From assembly GCA_963970005.1 (NCBI GenBank), contig CAXAMN010026406.1:575121-639120 (forward strand): a DNA stretch of 64,000 nt, read 5' to 3'. This document shows positions 9,923 through 20,877 of this stretch, piece by piece; positions within the stretch are counted from its first letter, which is position 1; the number at the start of each line of letters is the position of its first letter. The notes under the pieces are model-generated. The model searched no databases, was not told the DNA's origin, and saw only the letters and a list, made by a program, of their open reading frames with translations. The position numbers were made by a program, and so were the translations under genes. This DNA is from Durusdinium trenchii (lineage: Eukaryota; Sar; Dinophyceae; Suessiales; Symbiodiniaceae).

Positions 9923-10210
9923 TTGTTTTTTTTGCCCGGGGGGGCGCAGAGCTTGTCATTGCATATTGAAGCTAATGGGTGGCAATCTTCCGTTTGCACC
10001 CGGCAGGAGCAACAGTCTGGGCCTTCCGGGCCCTTGGACGATGCCTTCAACAACTGTCGCGAGGTCACAGAAGCGGACTTCTCGGACAAGATGTCCTATT
10101 GCTCCGCTCAGGAGATGGGGAAGGCCGAACCATTGGAGGGCAGACCCAAATTGAGGAATGGAATTGGCCAAGAACATCGCTACGTTCGGAGCTCCTGGCC
10201 CTACTACTAG
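9923..10210 (+). CDS. Hypothetical protein or exon, 95 codons
   Basis: The frame reads like protein from about residue 20 (NGWQSSVCTRQEQQ) through an acidic middle (DDAFNNCREVTEADFSDKM) to a basic end (KLRNGIGQEHRYVRSSWPYY) before the stop. No family recognised. Overlapping frames on both strands are also open, which weakens the call. A short spaced (ac)-rich region precedes it. Confidence 0.3.
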   Translation: MFFLPGGAQSLSLHIEANGWQSSVCTRQEQQSGPSGPLDDAFNNCREVTEADFSDKMSYCSAQEMGKAEPLEGRPKLRNGIGQEHRYVRSSWPYY

Positions 10211-10282
10211 GAGCAAATAGCTTCTAGATGCTTCTAGTAACGTGATCCATTTAAGGCTGGAGATTCACCCGTCAATTATTTG

Positions 10283-10456
10283 TTTCATCGCTGTGCATTT
10301 GATCGCTGCAAACGAGGCGTCGATCTTCGAGTTCATCACCCCGTCAGGGTCAATGACCTTGTCAACCAGGCGATGGAGCCGAGCTGGACATTTCACAGAA
10401 GTCTTTGGGAAAGGGATGCCCCCAAGTACTATAGGTCTTTAATAGTGGGTACTTAG
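10283..10456 (+). CDS. Hypothetical exon ending in a stop
   Basis: A 57-codon stretch with protein-like composition (DLVNQAMEPSWTFHRSLW, then ERDAPKYYRSL) ends at a TAG at 10454-10456. It may be the last exon of a gene whose earlier exons are the frame at 9923-10210 or lie in the gap. No recognised domain. Confidence 0.3.
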   Translation, partial: FHRCAFDRCKRGVDLRVHHPVRVNDLVNQAMEPSWTFHRSLWERDAPKYYRSLIVGT

Positions 10457-11369
10457 GTACCCGGCCGGCAGAGGTCTAGAGTCAACAGCCTACCATTGTA
10501 GACCTTAAGATGTGGTACTATTGTACAGGAGATGACCGGCAGATAGAATATACAACCATAGTGCTTTGCTCTGAAACAAGTCCTTTTTATTTCAACACTC
10601 TTAGAGCTGTTTTGTCAAAGTGTGGGTATACCATGTTTGTCCCCACCCCAGCGTACTGGCTTCTACATGTCAGCCTCCAACCTTGCAACCAACCTACAAG
10701 AATGCAACACCAAAAACAAATTAACCAAAAGGTCTGGGATGCTTGAACGCGGCCGGTTTGCAAAATGAAGTCTTCACATTCTTAGCTGAACTTTGTACGT
10801 GTTTGGTGGCCTATTCTGACCTCCCTAGCCCGTGCCGATGGATTGTCCGGCTCAGGTGTTTAAAAACTCAGGCAGCCTGGCAAAGATCCCTCATTGAGCA
10901 GCAAAGGTGCGGCTTCATCGCGCGTTTCTTCACCCCAAATCGCGTCGTTTGGCATGTAAATGCACGCCGTGGAGTTTGGTATGTTTGGCGTTGTTGGCAA
11001 CCATTTCAAAAACAGGATCCACGACAGTTTGTTCAAGATGCGCATGGAACACACATTGAATGAATCTTTGCAAGATCATATCATCAAGGCGGCCAGAGGC
11101 CTTGAAGAGTCCCATTCATTCGTTTCATCGCAGCTCCTCCTGAAACTCAGCGATCGTAATGAGCGCTTGTTGATGTTTTATGTATCAGTCAGTTGGCGTG
11201 TTAAAGTTGTCGCAGGCATTGTTCTTATGTTTTGTTTGGTCAATGCACATGTGCACATCGTGAGAGAATCGCAAACAAACCAACTTTCAGTGTTTCAGTT
11301 TAAGTGTTGTTTGTTCTTTTACCGTCAGTTTGCCTTGCAAACCACTTGTTTGGGAGGTCTTTGCTGATG
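10457..11369. other. No gene recognised
   Basis: Several frames of 60-135 codons exist on both strands (for example plus 10960-11367). None has motif support, and opposing frames are equally open. Confidence 0.35.
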
Positions 11370-11477
11370 CTGGTCTCACGAAAGCTCCACCAAGCGGAAG
11401 AGAAGACCAAGCTGGACATCGCTGTGAGCGAGGATCAGCGTGAGCTGTTCTTTGGCCGCTGTGGCCGGTGCCGGCAG
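11370..11477 (+). CDS. Hypothetical exon, KLHQAEEKTKLDIAV
   Basis: Thirty-six codons reading LVSRKLHQAEEKTKLDIAVS, then EDQRELFFGRCGRCRQ, end exactly at CAG|GTTTGA, a good splice donor. The charged helix and the CGRC pair look like genuine protein, but no family is recognised. The upstream boundary is uncertain. Confidence 0.4.
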
Positions 11478-13594
11478 GTTTGAATGGAAGTGAGGTCAGT
11501 GATCACAAAGTAGATCTCACATGTGTTTAAAGATGTTTATAGTGATTTGACTGGTTTGGGTGACATCTCTAATGTATGTAATTTGCAAATCATGTATGTT
11601 TTGTTGCGTTTCTAGAAGGGTCAAGGACCTAAGGACCTACGGGCCTACGGGTGAGTTTTGATTGGTTGCCAAGATTTTGCTGTCAACCATGCATGTTGAC
11701 GGATTAGGAGCGAACTCTCCTACCCATGTTTCTATGACTTGCAGGTTGCGGAACTTCCGGAAAATTGTCACTCGGACTGTGGAGAACGAGGAGTCAGCAG
11801 AGATTCAGAGTGCCTGGGCCAAATCGACAGAGGGGTGTGCTACGGTAGCAGAATAGCATGCACAGTGACCCCACAAGAGATTTTGAGTGAATCCCTACTT
11901 CTACAGCGGTACCGAAGGCCACGCGCTACTTTCATCGACTGAGACCACTTCTGGTCCGATGGTGCAAGCAGGTACCTCTGCAAACGGGTGTTGAAGTGGG
12001 AGCATCGAGTTACCACCCGGCTGTGGCATTGAGCACTGTGATAGGATGTGTGATTTTGTACGGGCTGAAAAGGAATACCTCAAGCACTGTATATCAGATC
12101 GTTGCCATGTAATTATATCATTGTCATTATACTATATATACATATATAGTTGAGTAATGGTTTGAAATGTTCAATGTCAAGATGGACTTGCGGAAACTGA
12201 TCATGCATATTCGTGCGCCGCTCCGCCAGGTAAGAATCTCTTCGTTTTTATTGTGGAAACTGATCCGGTGCTCCGTGCTGAAGTCAGCCAGTTGTGCCAA
12301 TTGTTGGAGTTCCTTGGCACAGCTGCTTAAAATAATAGGACATGTCCACATGGGCCAAGGGGCTTGTGATCCGTCCTCGGTGTTTGTACCGTCCAAGAAG
12401 GCTGAGAGAGCAGTGGGAAGATCGGCAGGAGCTAGCCAGCTGGATTTGTTTGAGCGAGGCTTTGTCAATCTCCTCTGTGGACTCATGGTCTACCGCTTTT
12501 GGAGCATGCGAGGGCGAGGGTCCGTTGCGTTGATGACATTTGCAGTGGCTTCAGGTTGCTTCTTCCTCCGATTGAGCCTGCCGAAGGCATATGTTTGTAA
12601 GATTTTGTAAGCCACAGAAAGCATTTGTTTGTAAGTAGATACGGCAGAAAGACTCAGATGGGTCCAGAGACAGAACCACCTTTCGAACCAACAAACTGTT
12701 TTTATATGTTCCTGCCGGCACCTGTTTCCCTGGCTGGAGGGTTGCCCTCGTTCAGGGTGACTAAGATTCAACATGACTAGGCATGTCCAATGACCAGGCC
12801 CAGGCATGGTCCTCCGCACTGGACCGGATCCAGGCAACGGATAATACGGTAGAAGCATGTTGACTCAGGGCCAAGTGGCAACAGCACGAAAGCGGGCACG
12901 TAAATTCATTTAGAATCTGTAAGCAAGGGGCGTCTCTCCAACAGCTATCAATCACGTGGGCGATATGTCTCAAATCTACATCAATGGTTTGATCATGGTT
13001 CATATGCAAAATATAGTGATCAACAGGCAACCGGTGCTTTTGCTGCTTCACCACCGGCTCCTTTCCGACTGAGGTATCGGTGTAAGGCCTTTGGAAGTTT
13101 GACCGCGGCCGAATCCGAAATCAGCCACCTCACCGAGAGCGCCGGTGAGCCGGCCGCATCTGGTGCATGCGCCCGCCTTTGTTCAGTATCGACTCGAGTA
13201 GGGTACGAGTCGCGGAAAGTTTGGTGCGATCACCTTGAGAGCTTATAGGTAAGAAACAAGCTTGATACACCAACAGAAGGACAACCAACCAGTCCTCCTA
13301 CTGCAGAGTGTACCGACTTGAAGATATCATGGATGATCATAGATGGGCTCCTGAACGGTGAACATCACACTTCACAAGAGCCCAAGCGCTGCTACTGCAG
13401 CAGGCAGGGCTTGTTTGCCGCTTGCTTGGCCGCTTGGGCCAGTCCCACTGACACCAGCCGATGTGCAAGCCCCGCACCCTTCCCATTCCACAACCGCACA
13501 TGCGTGTCACATAATATGTCTCCTCATCCGTCATCCGTCCTCCCTCAATGCTCGTCATTCCCCAGGTTCGACCACGGAGCGCAGCCCGACCTTC
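11478..13594. other. Intergenic or intronic; weak exon-like pieces
   Basis: A donor-like cag|gtaaga at about 12228-12233 follows a short basic plus-strand stretch. A minus-strand stretch near 12250-12440 (PWPMWTCPIILSSCAKELQQ) also reads like protein. Neither can be placed in a gene. Nothing else recognised. Confidence 0.3.
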
Positions 13595-13702
13595 CTGGTC
13601 TTGTTGGGCACCTCGTGGCTCGATCGAGACTTGCCCTATGAGTTCAAGCAGGACGCGGCACGCCGAACCCTGGCGACTGCGGCAGTCTGTGCGATGTGAG
13701 GC
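13595..13702 (+). CDS. Hypothetical exon ending in a stop
   Basis: The stretch LVLLGTSWLDRDLPYEFKQD followed by AARRTLATAAVCAM ends in TGA. The amphipathic end is protein-like. No domain is recognised, and a minus-strand frame overlaps the same bases. Confidence 0.25.
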
Positions 13703-13930
13703 ATCCTGGAAAGACACCACGCGGTATACCGCGGTTAGGGGCGTTGTGGCGCATCATTGTAGGGACATATGAACCATTACTTTGTTGCGAAATTGTCGGG
13801 TGGGGCAGGGTGGGTCCCGGGTGGTAGTATACCAGGATATACCATGGGACCTGGCTCGACATCAAAATGACAAAAGTGTAGATCAACTTATTAAGTTAAT
13901 AAGTCATCCTCAACTTATTGTATAGAAGCT

Positions 13931-14030
13931 TCGGAGACCTTTGAAGCACTTGGGAGACCTTTGAAGCACTTGGGAGGCCTTTCAAGCACTTGGGAGGCCT
14001 TTGAAGCACTTGGGAGACCTTTGAAGCACG
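13931..14030. repeat. 20-bp tandem repeat, five copies
   Basis: Units of tgggagacctttgaagcact start at 13931, 13951, 13971, 13991 and 14011. Copies three and four have ggcct for gacct. Because 20 is not a multiple of three, all frames are traversed, arguing against a coding role. Confidence 0.95.
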
Positions 14031-14068
14031 ATGTGTTTAAACAAAAGGCGGTCCCAGCACCCTGTTTT

Positions 14069-14201
14069 CTGGCAGGAGTTTGTCTATGTCACATTGACCA
14101 GCCGGGCGGAGGAGTTCGAACAGGAGCCTTGGCTATCAATGGCCATGACGGGAACCACAGGTTTTTCGTGCATCCGCGTGCCATATTTGGATTATAGGCT
14201 A
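14069..14201 (+). CDS. Hypothetical exon, QEFVYVTLTSRAEEF
   Basis: After a GGCAG acceptor-like site at about 14073 the frame reads EFVYVTLTSRAEEFEQEPWL and SMAMTGTTGFSCIRVPYLD. It is followed by a hydrophobic run that is probably intron. Protein-like but unrecognised. It may belong with the exon at 14480-14596. Confidence 0.25.
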
Positions 14202-14479
14202 ATGATTGACGTATTGGCTTGGTTTGGAATTGTTGTTATTGTCATTTTGTGTTGTCATTCGTTTTTTGCTTTTGTGAGAAGTTGCAGGTTCGGGTGATTG
14301 GATCGTAGTAGGCCATGGGACAATGCTTTCTAGACAATCGAGTGGGACCCCTCTTAGGCCGAACATAGATTTCAAAAGGGCTTGCAGGTTGGATGGACAT
14401 GCTATGCTTTGTGGCTGTACCGAGTTCACGTTCTTTCTTTTTAGCGGCGGCGGTTCGATGCCGGTGCAGTCCTTGGCAG

Positions 14480-14596
14480 GTGGGCAATGAGCTCTCAGCT
14501 TCGAGTGACGATCAGATTCGTAGTGTTTTGAGGGAACGAGGTGGGACATCGACAGTTCTGAGAGAGATCGACGCCTCGGATCTTAAGCCCAGATGA
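14480..14596 (+). CDS. Hypothetical C-terminal exon
   Basis: Directly after ttggcag (acceptor) the frame reads VGNELSASSDDQIRSVLRER, then GGTSTVLREIDASDLKPR and stops. Serine/acidic start, helix and clean end are typical of a terminal exon. No family recognised. Confidence 0.4.
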   Translation: MGNELSASSDDQIRSVLRERGGTSTVLREIDASDLKPR

Positions 14597-15860
14597 TTGC
14601 AAGTACTGCATGTATAGCCGAGTTTATGTAATTTCAATTCATTTCATCCAATGTAAGTTGAACATAGCCCCTTCATTGAATGATTGGCCTTTAGGCCACT
14701 ATGGGCTGACTGGGTGCGGCTAAAGCACCAAGATTCACTACAGATCTCCAGACATGACATCACCACGTACTTGTACACCTTTTTGGGTTACGGTGCGTCC
14801 CTGGAAAGCTTTGCAGCCGCTTTGGCATTTTCTTATGTTCAAGTTCAAGGTGATGCCTTCCCAATGTACTTGAGCATTTGGCCTGTTCGATGACATCAGT
14901 CCTAAGTTCAGTGTATCCATGAAGTGAGAAGTGGAGAAACCATGAGAAACCTGTTTGGTTCTATTTGACCTCGGGGCCTGTGTCCCAAAGAAGGGCCCCA
15001 CCCTCAATTGAAGCTGCGCACATATATATTTTGAACGGCAGGAGGTGAATCACTGAAAAACACATGGGTATTCAGTGCTGGAAGGGGTTTGGTGGTATTC
15101 AGCATTTGGGCGGAATGAATTGGGCTTTGAGATCTTTGGGGATTTGATATGTTTGTTTGTGCGAAAAGGTGTAAATAGATGAGCACACATTAGAAAAGCA
15201 ATTCAAACACAAGCGCCAGTCAAAGGAGACAACTGAAGACAAATCACAACAAGACAACACTCACATGACAAAATGAAGACAACAACACCAGAGCAAAACC
15301 AAAAGAGCCAAATCAAACAAAACCCAATTGTTCTCAAATGCATCATCTCAAATTATCTATTTTTTTCTCAAATCATCTCAAAAAATATCAATCCAGCATC
15401 TCTAGCTAAATGTAACACTTAAAAGGAAGACACTTCTTGTCCCGGCTCAAAAAAATCTCAACCTGTCTCAACATTTCTCATATCATCTCAAAATTTATCG
15501 GAAGACTAAATCTACACGATGGCTCCAGGACAGATTATCTAAATGTTTCTCACAATATCTCGAACAATCTCGGAAGATGCAACGTCATGTGACAAGTGTG
15601 GAACATCTTGGAAACACATGGGCACTCAGTGTGCACATATGTGTTTGATTGTGTTCGTTGTTGTTTTCATGCTGTCAGATTTCTAAAAATATGTAGCCAC
15701 TCGAGGTTGACAATGGAAGGACACTTTGGCCGCTCAGTTGTCGGTATCACATCAAAAATGTACGGTTTAAAAAAGACAGAGTTAATGCCAATTCCTCTAG
15801 CTGCTTTGGGCTTTGGTAACCCTGATCAGTGTTCAAGTGCCCCTGGTTTTCCACGCACCT
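14597..15860. other. No gene; A-rich ATCTCAA repeats at 15200-15560
   Basis: From about 15190 to 15560 the plus strand is A-rich, with many degenerate copies of tcatctcaaa and caacaacac. No gene is recognised in the whole stretch. The 207-codon plus-strand frame that begins at 15596 is driven by the repeat at 15865-16110. Confidence 0.5.
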
Positions 15861-15864
15861 TTCT

Positions 15865-16110
15865 GGCATATCTGCCGGCACTCATTCTGGCACTCTATCT
15901 GGCATGTCTTCTGACATTCTTTCTGGCGTATCTTCTAGCATTATTTCATTTGACGCTCTTTCTCACTTTCTTTCCGGCATATCTTCTGACGCTCTATCTG
16001 GAACATCTTCTGAAATACTTTCTGGCATATCTCCTAACAATCATTCTGGCACTCTATCTGGCAAATCTTCTGACGTTCTTTCTGGCATCCCTTTTGGCAT
16101 TCCTCTCCTC
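15865..16110. repeat. About 36-bp degenerate tandem array
   Basis: Repeats of tttctggcatatcttctgac and ctctatctggcat follow each other in variable order. Read on the minus strand the unit is ccagaaagaatgtcagaag plus a second half, of which one further copy lies in plus orientation at 16220-16262. Leucine-rich plus-strand frames and acidic minus-strand frames here are repeat translations. Confidence 0.8.
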
Positions 16111-16525
16111 TCCTCTCCTCTCCTCTCCAGTGTTCCCCGCCGGACCTCAACCGCGAGCTCCGGACGGCAGGGTTCCTCAACTGCGAGCTTCGGCTGGCAG
16201 CGTTCCCCGCCGCACCTGAAGATAGAACTCCAGAAAGAATGTCAGAAGATATGCCAGACAGAATGTCAGGAGAGGAGAGGAGAGGAGAGGAGAGGAGAGG
16301 AGAGGAGAGGCGAGGCGAGGCGAGGCGAGGCGAGGCGAGGCGAGGCGAGGCGAGGCGAGGAGAGGAGAGGAGAGGAGAGGAGAGGAGAGAGGAGAAAGGA
16401 GAGAGGAGAAAGGAGAAAGGAGAGAGGAGAGAGGAGGAGAGGAGAGAGGAGGAGAGGAGAGAGGAGGAGAGGAGGAGAGGAGGAGAGGAGAGGAGCGGAG
16501 CGGAGCGAGAAGGAGAAGGAGAAGG
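16105..16525. repeat. Inverted pentanucleotide microsatellite (TCCTC/GAGGA)
   Basis: A (ctcct)n run at about 16108-16133 faces a long purine tract at 16266-16525. Inside the purine tract, (agagg)n switches to (cgagg)n at about 16311-16359 and back, then becomes irregular ggagaaagg and ggagg repeats. The two runs and their flanking 36-bp units are inverted relative to each other. Confidence 0.9.
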
Positions 16526-16966
16526 AGAAGCACGGCAGCTGACATAAAATCTAGCAACCTTCACCTGACAGGTGGGGAAAAATGCAATATTGCGCGCTGG
16601 TGTCACCAAAAAACATTTCTTTTTAAATCCTTCTGCTTCAGGGGGCGCAATTGTTTCAGTGAGTGAAGATTGGCACATCCTTGAGCGCAACGAATGGGGG
16701 ATATGTGGGATTCTGACTGTGGCGCAGGACGTCCCACAGTCAGCCACCCCCATGAGCCACATGGCGCAACATGGTTCAACATAGTGTGTCACAACGACTC
16801 AGAACGACGACAACAGCATCGACTCAGCAAGATCCATCATTGGTGTCGGACATGCTTGGACCGGTGGGACCCCTGGTCGATTCACTTGTTTCAGCCGATT
16901 AGTTTTCTGGGTGCTGGTTCAGCAAAGAAAGGTCACTTGACGCAGGGTGCTGGCTCCTTGCGCCAG
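16526..16966. other. No gene recognised
   Basis: Frames on both strands, none with a motif. May be intron of the kinase whose last exon follows. Confidence 0.4.
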
Positions 16967-17064
16967 GCATCCGCGAATATTTGTTGCACCCCTTGTCCTT
17001 GGAAGACATGCGCCGCACCGCGGAAGCAGCACTCCAGCGTCGTTGGGCTGAGGACGCGGAGTGA
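16967..17064 (+). CDS. Protein kinase C-terminal exon (subdomain XI)
   Basis: After a CCAG acceptor the frame reads IREYLLHPLSLEDMRRTAEA followed by ALQRRWAEDAE and a TGA at 17062-17064. The pattern R-x-T-A-E-x-A-L-x-x-x-W is the usual end of a eukaryotic kinase C-lobe, where an Arg pairs with the APE Glu. The exon is upstream of, and so not part of, the N-lobe exon at 17178-17420, which implies two kinase genes in tandem. Preceding exons are not identified. Confidence 0.5.
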
Positions 17065-17177
17065 AGTCTTGGACCTTGCGCTGGGAGCGAAGTCTCTCCC
17101 CATGCCTGGTCCGAACCGTTCGTGATGGAGAAGATGCCCCCAAATAGACAGAAAAGTAGATCTCCACTAAGAACGTT

Positions 17178-17420
17178 TTGGAAACCATCAATTTCAATCT
17201 ATTTGGGGACCACTATGTAGATGCCCGATCAACCCTTTTTCCTGTCAAGACGGGACGTTCCTTTTTTAAACCGCTTTCGCCCTGGGCAGCTGCGCCCGAA
17301 ACGTGCGCGAGGAGTTTTTTGGTGTGCGAAACCCTGGGCCGGGGTTCTTCCGGCATCGTGCACCGCGTGAAGCGTCTCCGGGACGGGCAGATTCTAGCGA
17401 TGAAGGCGGGGCCGCGGCTC
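17178..17420 (+). CDS. Protein kinase N-lobe exon (subdomains I-II)
   Basis: The frame contains FLVCETLGRGSSGIVHRV, a glycine-rich loop with the following Val, and then LRDGQILAMKAG, whose AMK supplies the ATP-binding lysine. About 45 residues precede the loop. The exon probably ends soon after the lysine, as the later residues are Gly-rich and unlike a C-helix. Candidates for later exons of the same gene on this strand are 20815-20877, 22647-22700 and 26140-26224. Ser/Thr specificity is likely but not provable from this piece. Confidence 0.55.
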
Positions 17421-20400
17421 ATGCTGCATGAGGGCGAAAAGGGGGCAGGTGGAGGGAACGGTGTCTCGCGCGTGTTTGAGTTGATTGTTTTTTTTCACGT
17501 GGGAAGTCACAGAGTCACATAGTCTCACTGTGTCACATAAATAAACAGTGGTTGCATATGGTTGCATGTTCAGCCACTTGCCTTTAGTTTCACAGGACTT
17601 GCAAGATCCTTTATTACCTTCATGATGCAAATGACGGCATGTTTGTGACATGCCTCGTGAGTCCGTCATGCAGGAAGTCCCCACACGACTACTACGGGAA
17701 AAGGAGCGACAGAGCTTGCTTCAGGAGGCACGAAGCAATCCGGGGCGAGTGTTGGGTGGCATCATCCCCCTTATCCATGTTTTATCCGACTGTAGGATCG
17801 AGATGTGCCGCTTGCTCCTGCACCACGATGAGAGACAGGGAGAGAGATTTAGACCAGCCTGTCTAATTTTAAGAGAGTGCAGACATGTGAAAACCTTTGA
17901 TTTTTTGAACTACTATGCAAGCCAACCTCAACATGATCGAAGACAACTTTTGTAGAGAGAGTGTCATGTTGCTACGGCAATTTGACGATCCCTTGAGAAA
18001 AAAATAACGATAGGGATGTCATTAAAGATGATACCTTGTCCTATCCTATTATTCCTAAGCATCGCAAGCTGATGGTTCTTTTTACACGCAACCTGATGTG
18101 TGTGTGTGTGTGCGTGCTATGATTGCAAATCACCAGCCGTACGTGCTTGCGATTGCCTGCGTGTCGAGTTTCCATGCTTTTTCGGGGGGGTCGTAACTTG
18201 CATAACAAAGACGCTCATCAGTCATCAGCCAATACCTGTGATACAGCAGGAGGTGTGCACTGCTTACCTGCATTCGGTTGAGCTGCGGACACGATGTTCC
18301 TGTTCCTTTGTGGTGTACACATCTTGCTAGTAGGTTCTTGCTACTACGAACAACGCCTTTTGCTACTAGTAGCTTCTTGTTCATCTTGTTCCTAGTAGCA
18401 ATGCCCTTTGTTTCTACTAGCTTGTTTGCATTATGCGATTATTTATAGTTTCGGGGTCCCCGGAACGAAGAAGTCCCATCAGGTTCACCTGTGGTATCCA
18501 ACCCTTGTAGGAAGGAGTAATTGATTTTGTGCAATAGTTGCCTGAAAACCCTTGAGCAAGCAGCAGGAAACCAGGTTCTGATTCTCTTGGACAATCATGG
18601 AGCACCCCTTGACAGGATGTGTAGTTTGAGAAACGCTTGGCAGGTGTGTTGTGGGCCAATGGACGACCCATACCCTGCCGACAAACTCCTCACACCAATA
18701 CCAAGTTCCAAACACGCACCACACCGATCCGTACCAAACACATGAGGTTTGCGCTAGTTTTGAGGTCTTTCAATTCTGCTGGGAGTTACCGTAACAATAT
18801 GATATTATGGCATGTTGAAGTATAGAGAAACGGTCGCCAGGAGTTCTTCGCTTTCGGAGTTCTTTCTGCCAACGGATCTCGTTGAAGCTCTCGCTGGTCA
18901 CCTTCGGTCGGCCGGAATCAGCAGGTGTCTTTAATGCAGAGCTTCAGCTGGCCCTCCATCATCTCATTGGTGTGCGCCTGGGAAAACCCGTGTCATGGAT
19001 GCAGTCATCATGCAGGGTCCCAGGGGGTCCCAGGGTGGCGAAATTCGGCTTCCAAGCCAATCTCGAGGTGGATTTTGATGGCTGTTCACGAGTCACTCTG
19101 ACACTCCTATGAAGCCCCTTCGTCAAGCCACGGCATTGTCTTTAAAAAAACAGATTTGACGTCCTTGGTTCTGAAGAGTGGAAGAGAAGAACCAATGCCT
19201 TCTGATCAATCATTGGATACTGCAATGAACACCTGTGACACATCTCCACACCAGCACCAGCGAAGGCAGCAGCGGATGCACTACATCGCTACTCAGAAGC
19301 ATGGGACTTTGGTTTCTTTTTGAGAGCGCGTGGAGTCGAGGTGTAGGTGGTGCCTAATCAAAAAGCCAGATGGGTATAGATTGCCTCACCCTCAACCGCA
19401 AATAGTCAAGGCAGTTAGTGCCGTTTATGTCTTAGTTGAGATGCGTGCTATTCCCTTTGTGGCTTATGACTCGTATGACCTCTGCGGGTTGCCCGAAGCA
19501 TGTCTTGTATACATGGGAGGCAGGAGTCAGCATCTCAACTCAGAAGCTCAAGAACCTGACCAAAGAAGAACCTTGACCTTAAGCAATAAAGGAACCTTGC
19601 AGCAACTGAAATTTGCAGACCATTGGACCTGGCCCAGAAAGATTTTACACCCTTGATATTCCACGATATTCCCATTGGGCCACTGGCCCCCCCCTTGAGT
19701 CCCTGTGCAGATCACATGTTCTCCAGCCGAGTTCGAAGTTCAAAGTTTGCGCCAAGTCAGCACGTATTTTCGCGTCTCATCCAGGTAATGCCCTTCTCCG
19801 AAGGTGGGTCCTTAAAGAGCCGCATCTCCCAAGCCTTGGTGCAAGACGTGGAAGGTCGCGTTGTTGGTCGGATCGGTTGGATGGGGGGTCCCAACCGGTT
19901 CTCGCGGTGAGAGAACGGGCCGTTTTCTGACAGATGAGGGATTCTGTTCAATGGTTGAAGTCACGGTGAGGGTTATACTCTTGCATGAACCTTGGGGGTG
20001 GCTTCAATGGGGTTATACTCTTGCGAACCTCAATGTTCGTGCATGATAATATATATATATTATATATATATATATTATTTATTATATATATATGGTTTTG
20101 GTTATATAGTGGTTTGGCAGACTTGCTCAGGGTTGTTGTTGGAGCAAGGTTACAGGGAGTGTGTCACATTGTATGGCACAGCACATCATTCACCCAACAT
20201 AGTCGCGTAGTGGCTGCTGATGAGCTTCCAGAACTGAAGATGGGCACAATACATTGAACAAAGTATCGATTCTCAATGTTCAGTGGCGTTGTTGTAAGGG
20301 CCATGGCGGGCCTCGGATGCATATCCGGGGGCACTAAAACAAAGTGTCCTCAATCCATCCTGCCAAGTGTGCGGCAGGTGCATCACTGATGGCAACATTC

Positions 20401-20814
20401 TGGAGTGCAATGACTTACTAACCATCCCAGACTCCCAGACCTTTGGCGCTTTCTTTCTCATCTCTCAAACCCCAAGCCCCCCTACCCATTCGATGCCGTC
20501 ACTGGGTCCGCCAGGGTCACCGGCCGCGGCCAGGACTTGAGCACTGTACGAGGAGCAACTCCTCGTTGAGCTTACGCCGGGAGCCTCGGGAGCGGGCGAT
20601 GCCGCCGCGAGTGGTCCGGTGGTGGTCCGGTGTTCCGGGAATTCCTAGAAACGGTGGGGACCTACGGTCTCATACTATGGATTCATTCATGGCATGATGA
20701 CGTGAGCTGCAGGTTTATCAGTATACAACTCATTGAAATTGATAATTATCATCAAAATTCACAAAACAAATCCTTGACTCAGGTGGACAGCACCTGGGCG
20801 CATGGTACGTGCAG
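17421..20814. other. Long intron or intergenic; simple repeats
   Basis: Contains a (tg)n run near 18098-18113, a TAGTAGC-type repeat cluster at 18325-18425, and an (at)n block at 20048-20095. A plus-strand stretch at 17650-17770 (SVMQEVPTRLLREKERQSLL) and one at 18850-18920 (LPTDLVEALAGHLRSAGISR) look like possible exons, but no family is recognised. Confidence 0.4.
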
Positions 20815-20877
20815 AGCCTTCATGGTCTTAGCTTTCTGCATCACCACGGCGTCTTGCACCGAGACATCAAACCGGAG
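20815..20877 (+). CDS. Protein kinase catalytic-loop exon (subdomain VIb)
   Basis: Right after a TGCAG acceptor the frame reads SLHGLSFLHHHGVLHRDIKPE: the end of helix E followed by the HRDIKP catalytic loop. Catalytic Asp and Lys are present; the Asn that normally follows is beyond the visible exon. The frame after KPE has a Trp-rich, non-kinase sequence, so a donor lies at or near 20872-20878. Confidence 0.6.

Noticed and set aside
15829-16792. Frames of 200-250 codons on both strands (Leu-rich, Arg/Glu-rich, Ser/Leu-rich)
   Set aside because: They are translations of the 36-bp array and the pentanucleotide microsatellite, whose periods keep frames open.
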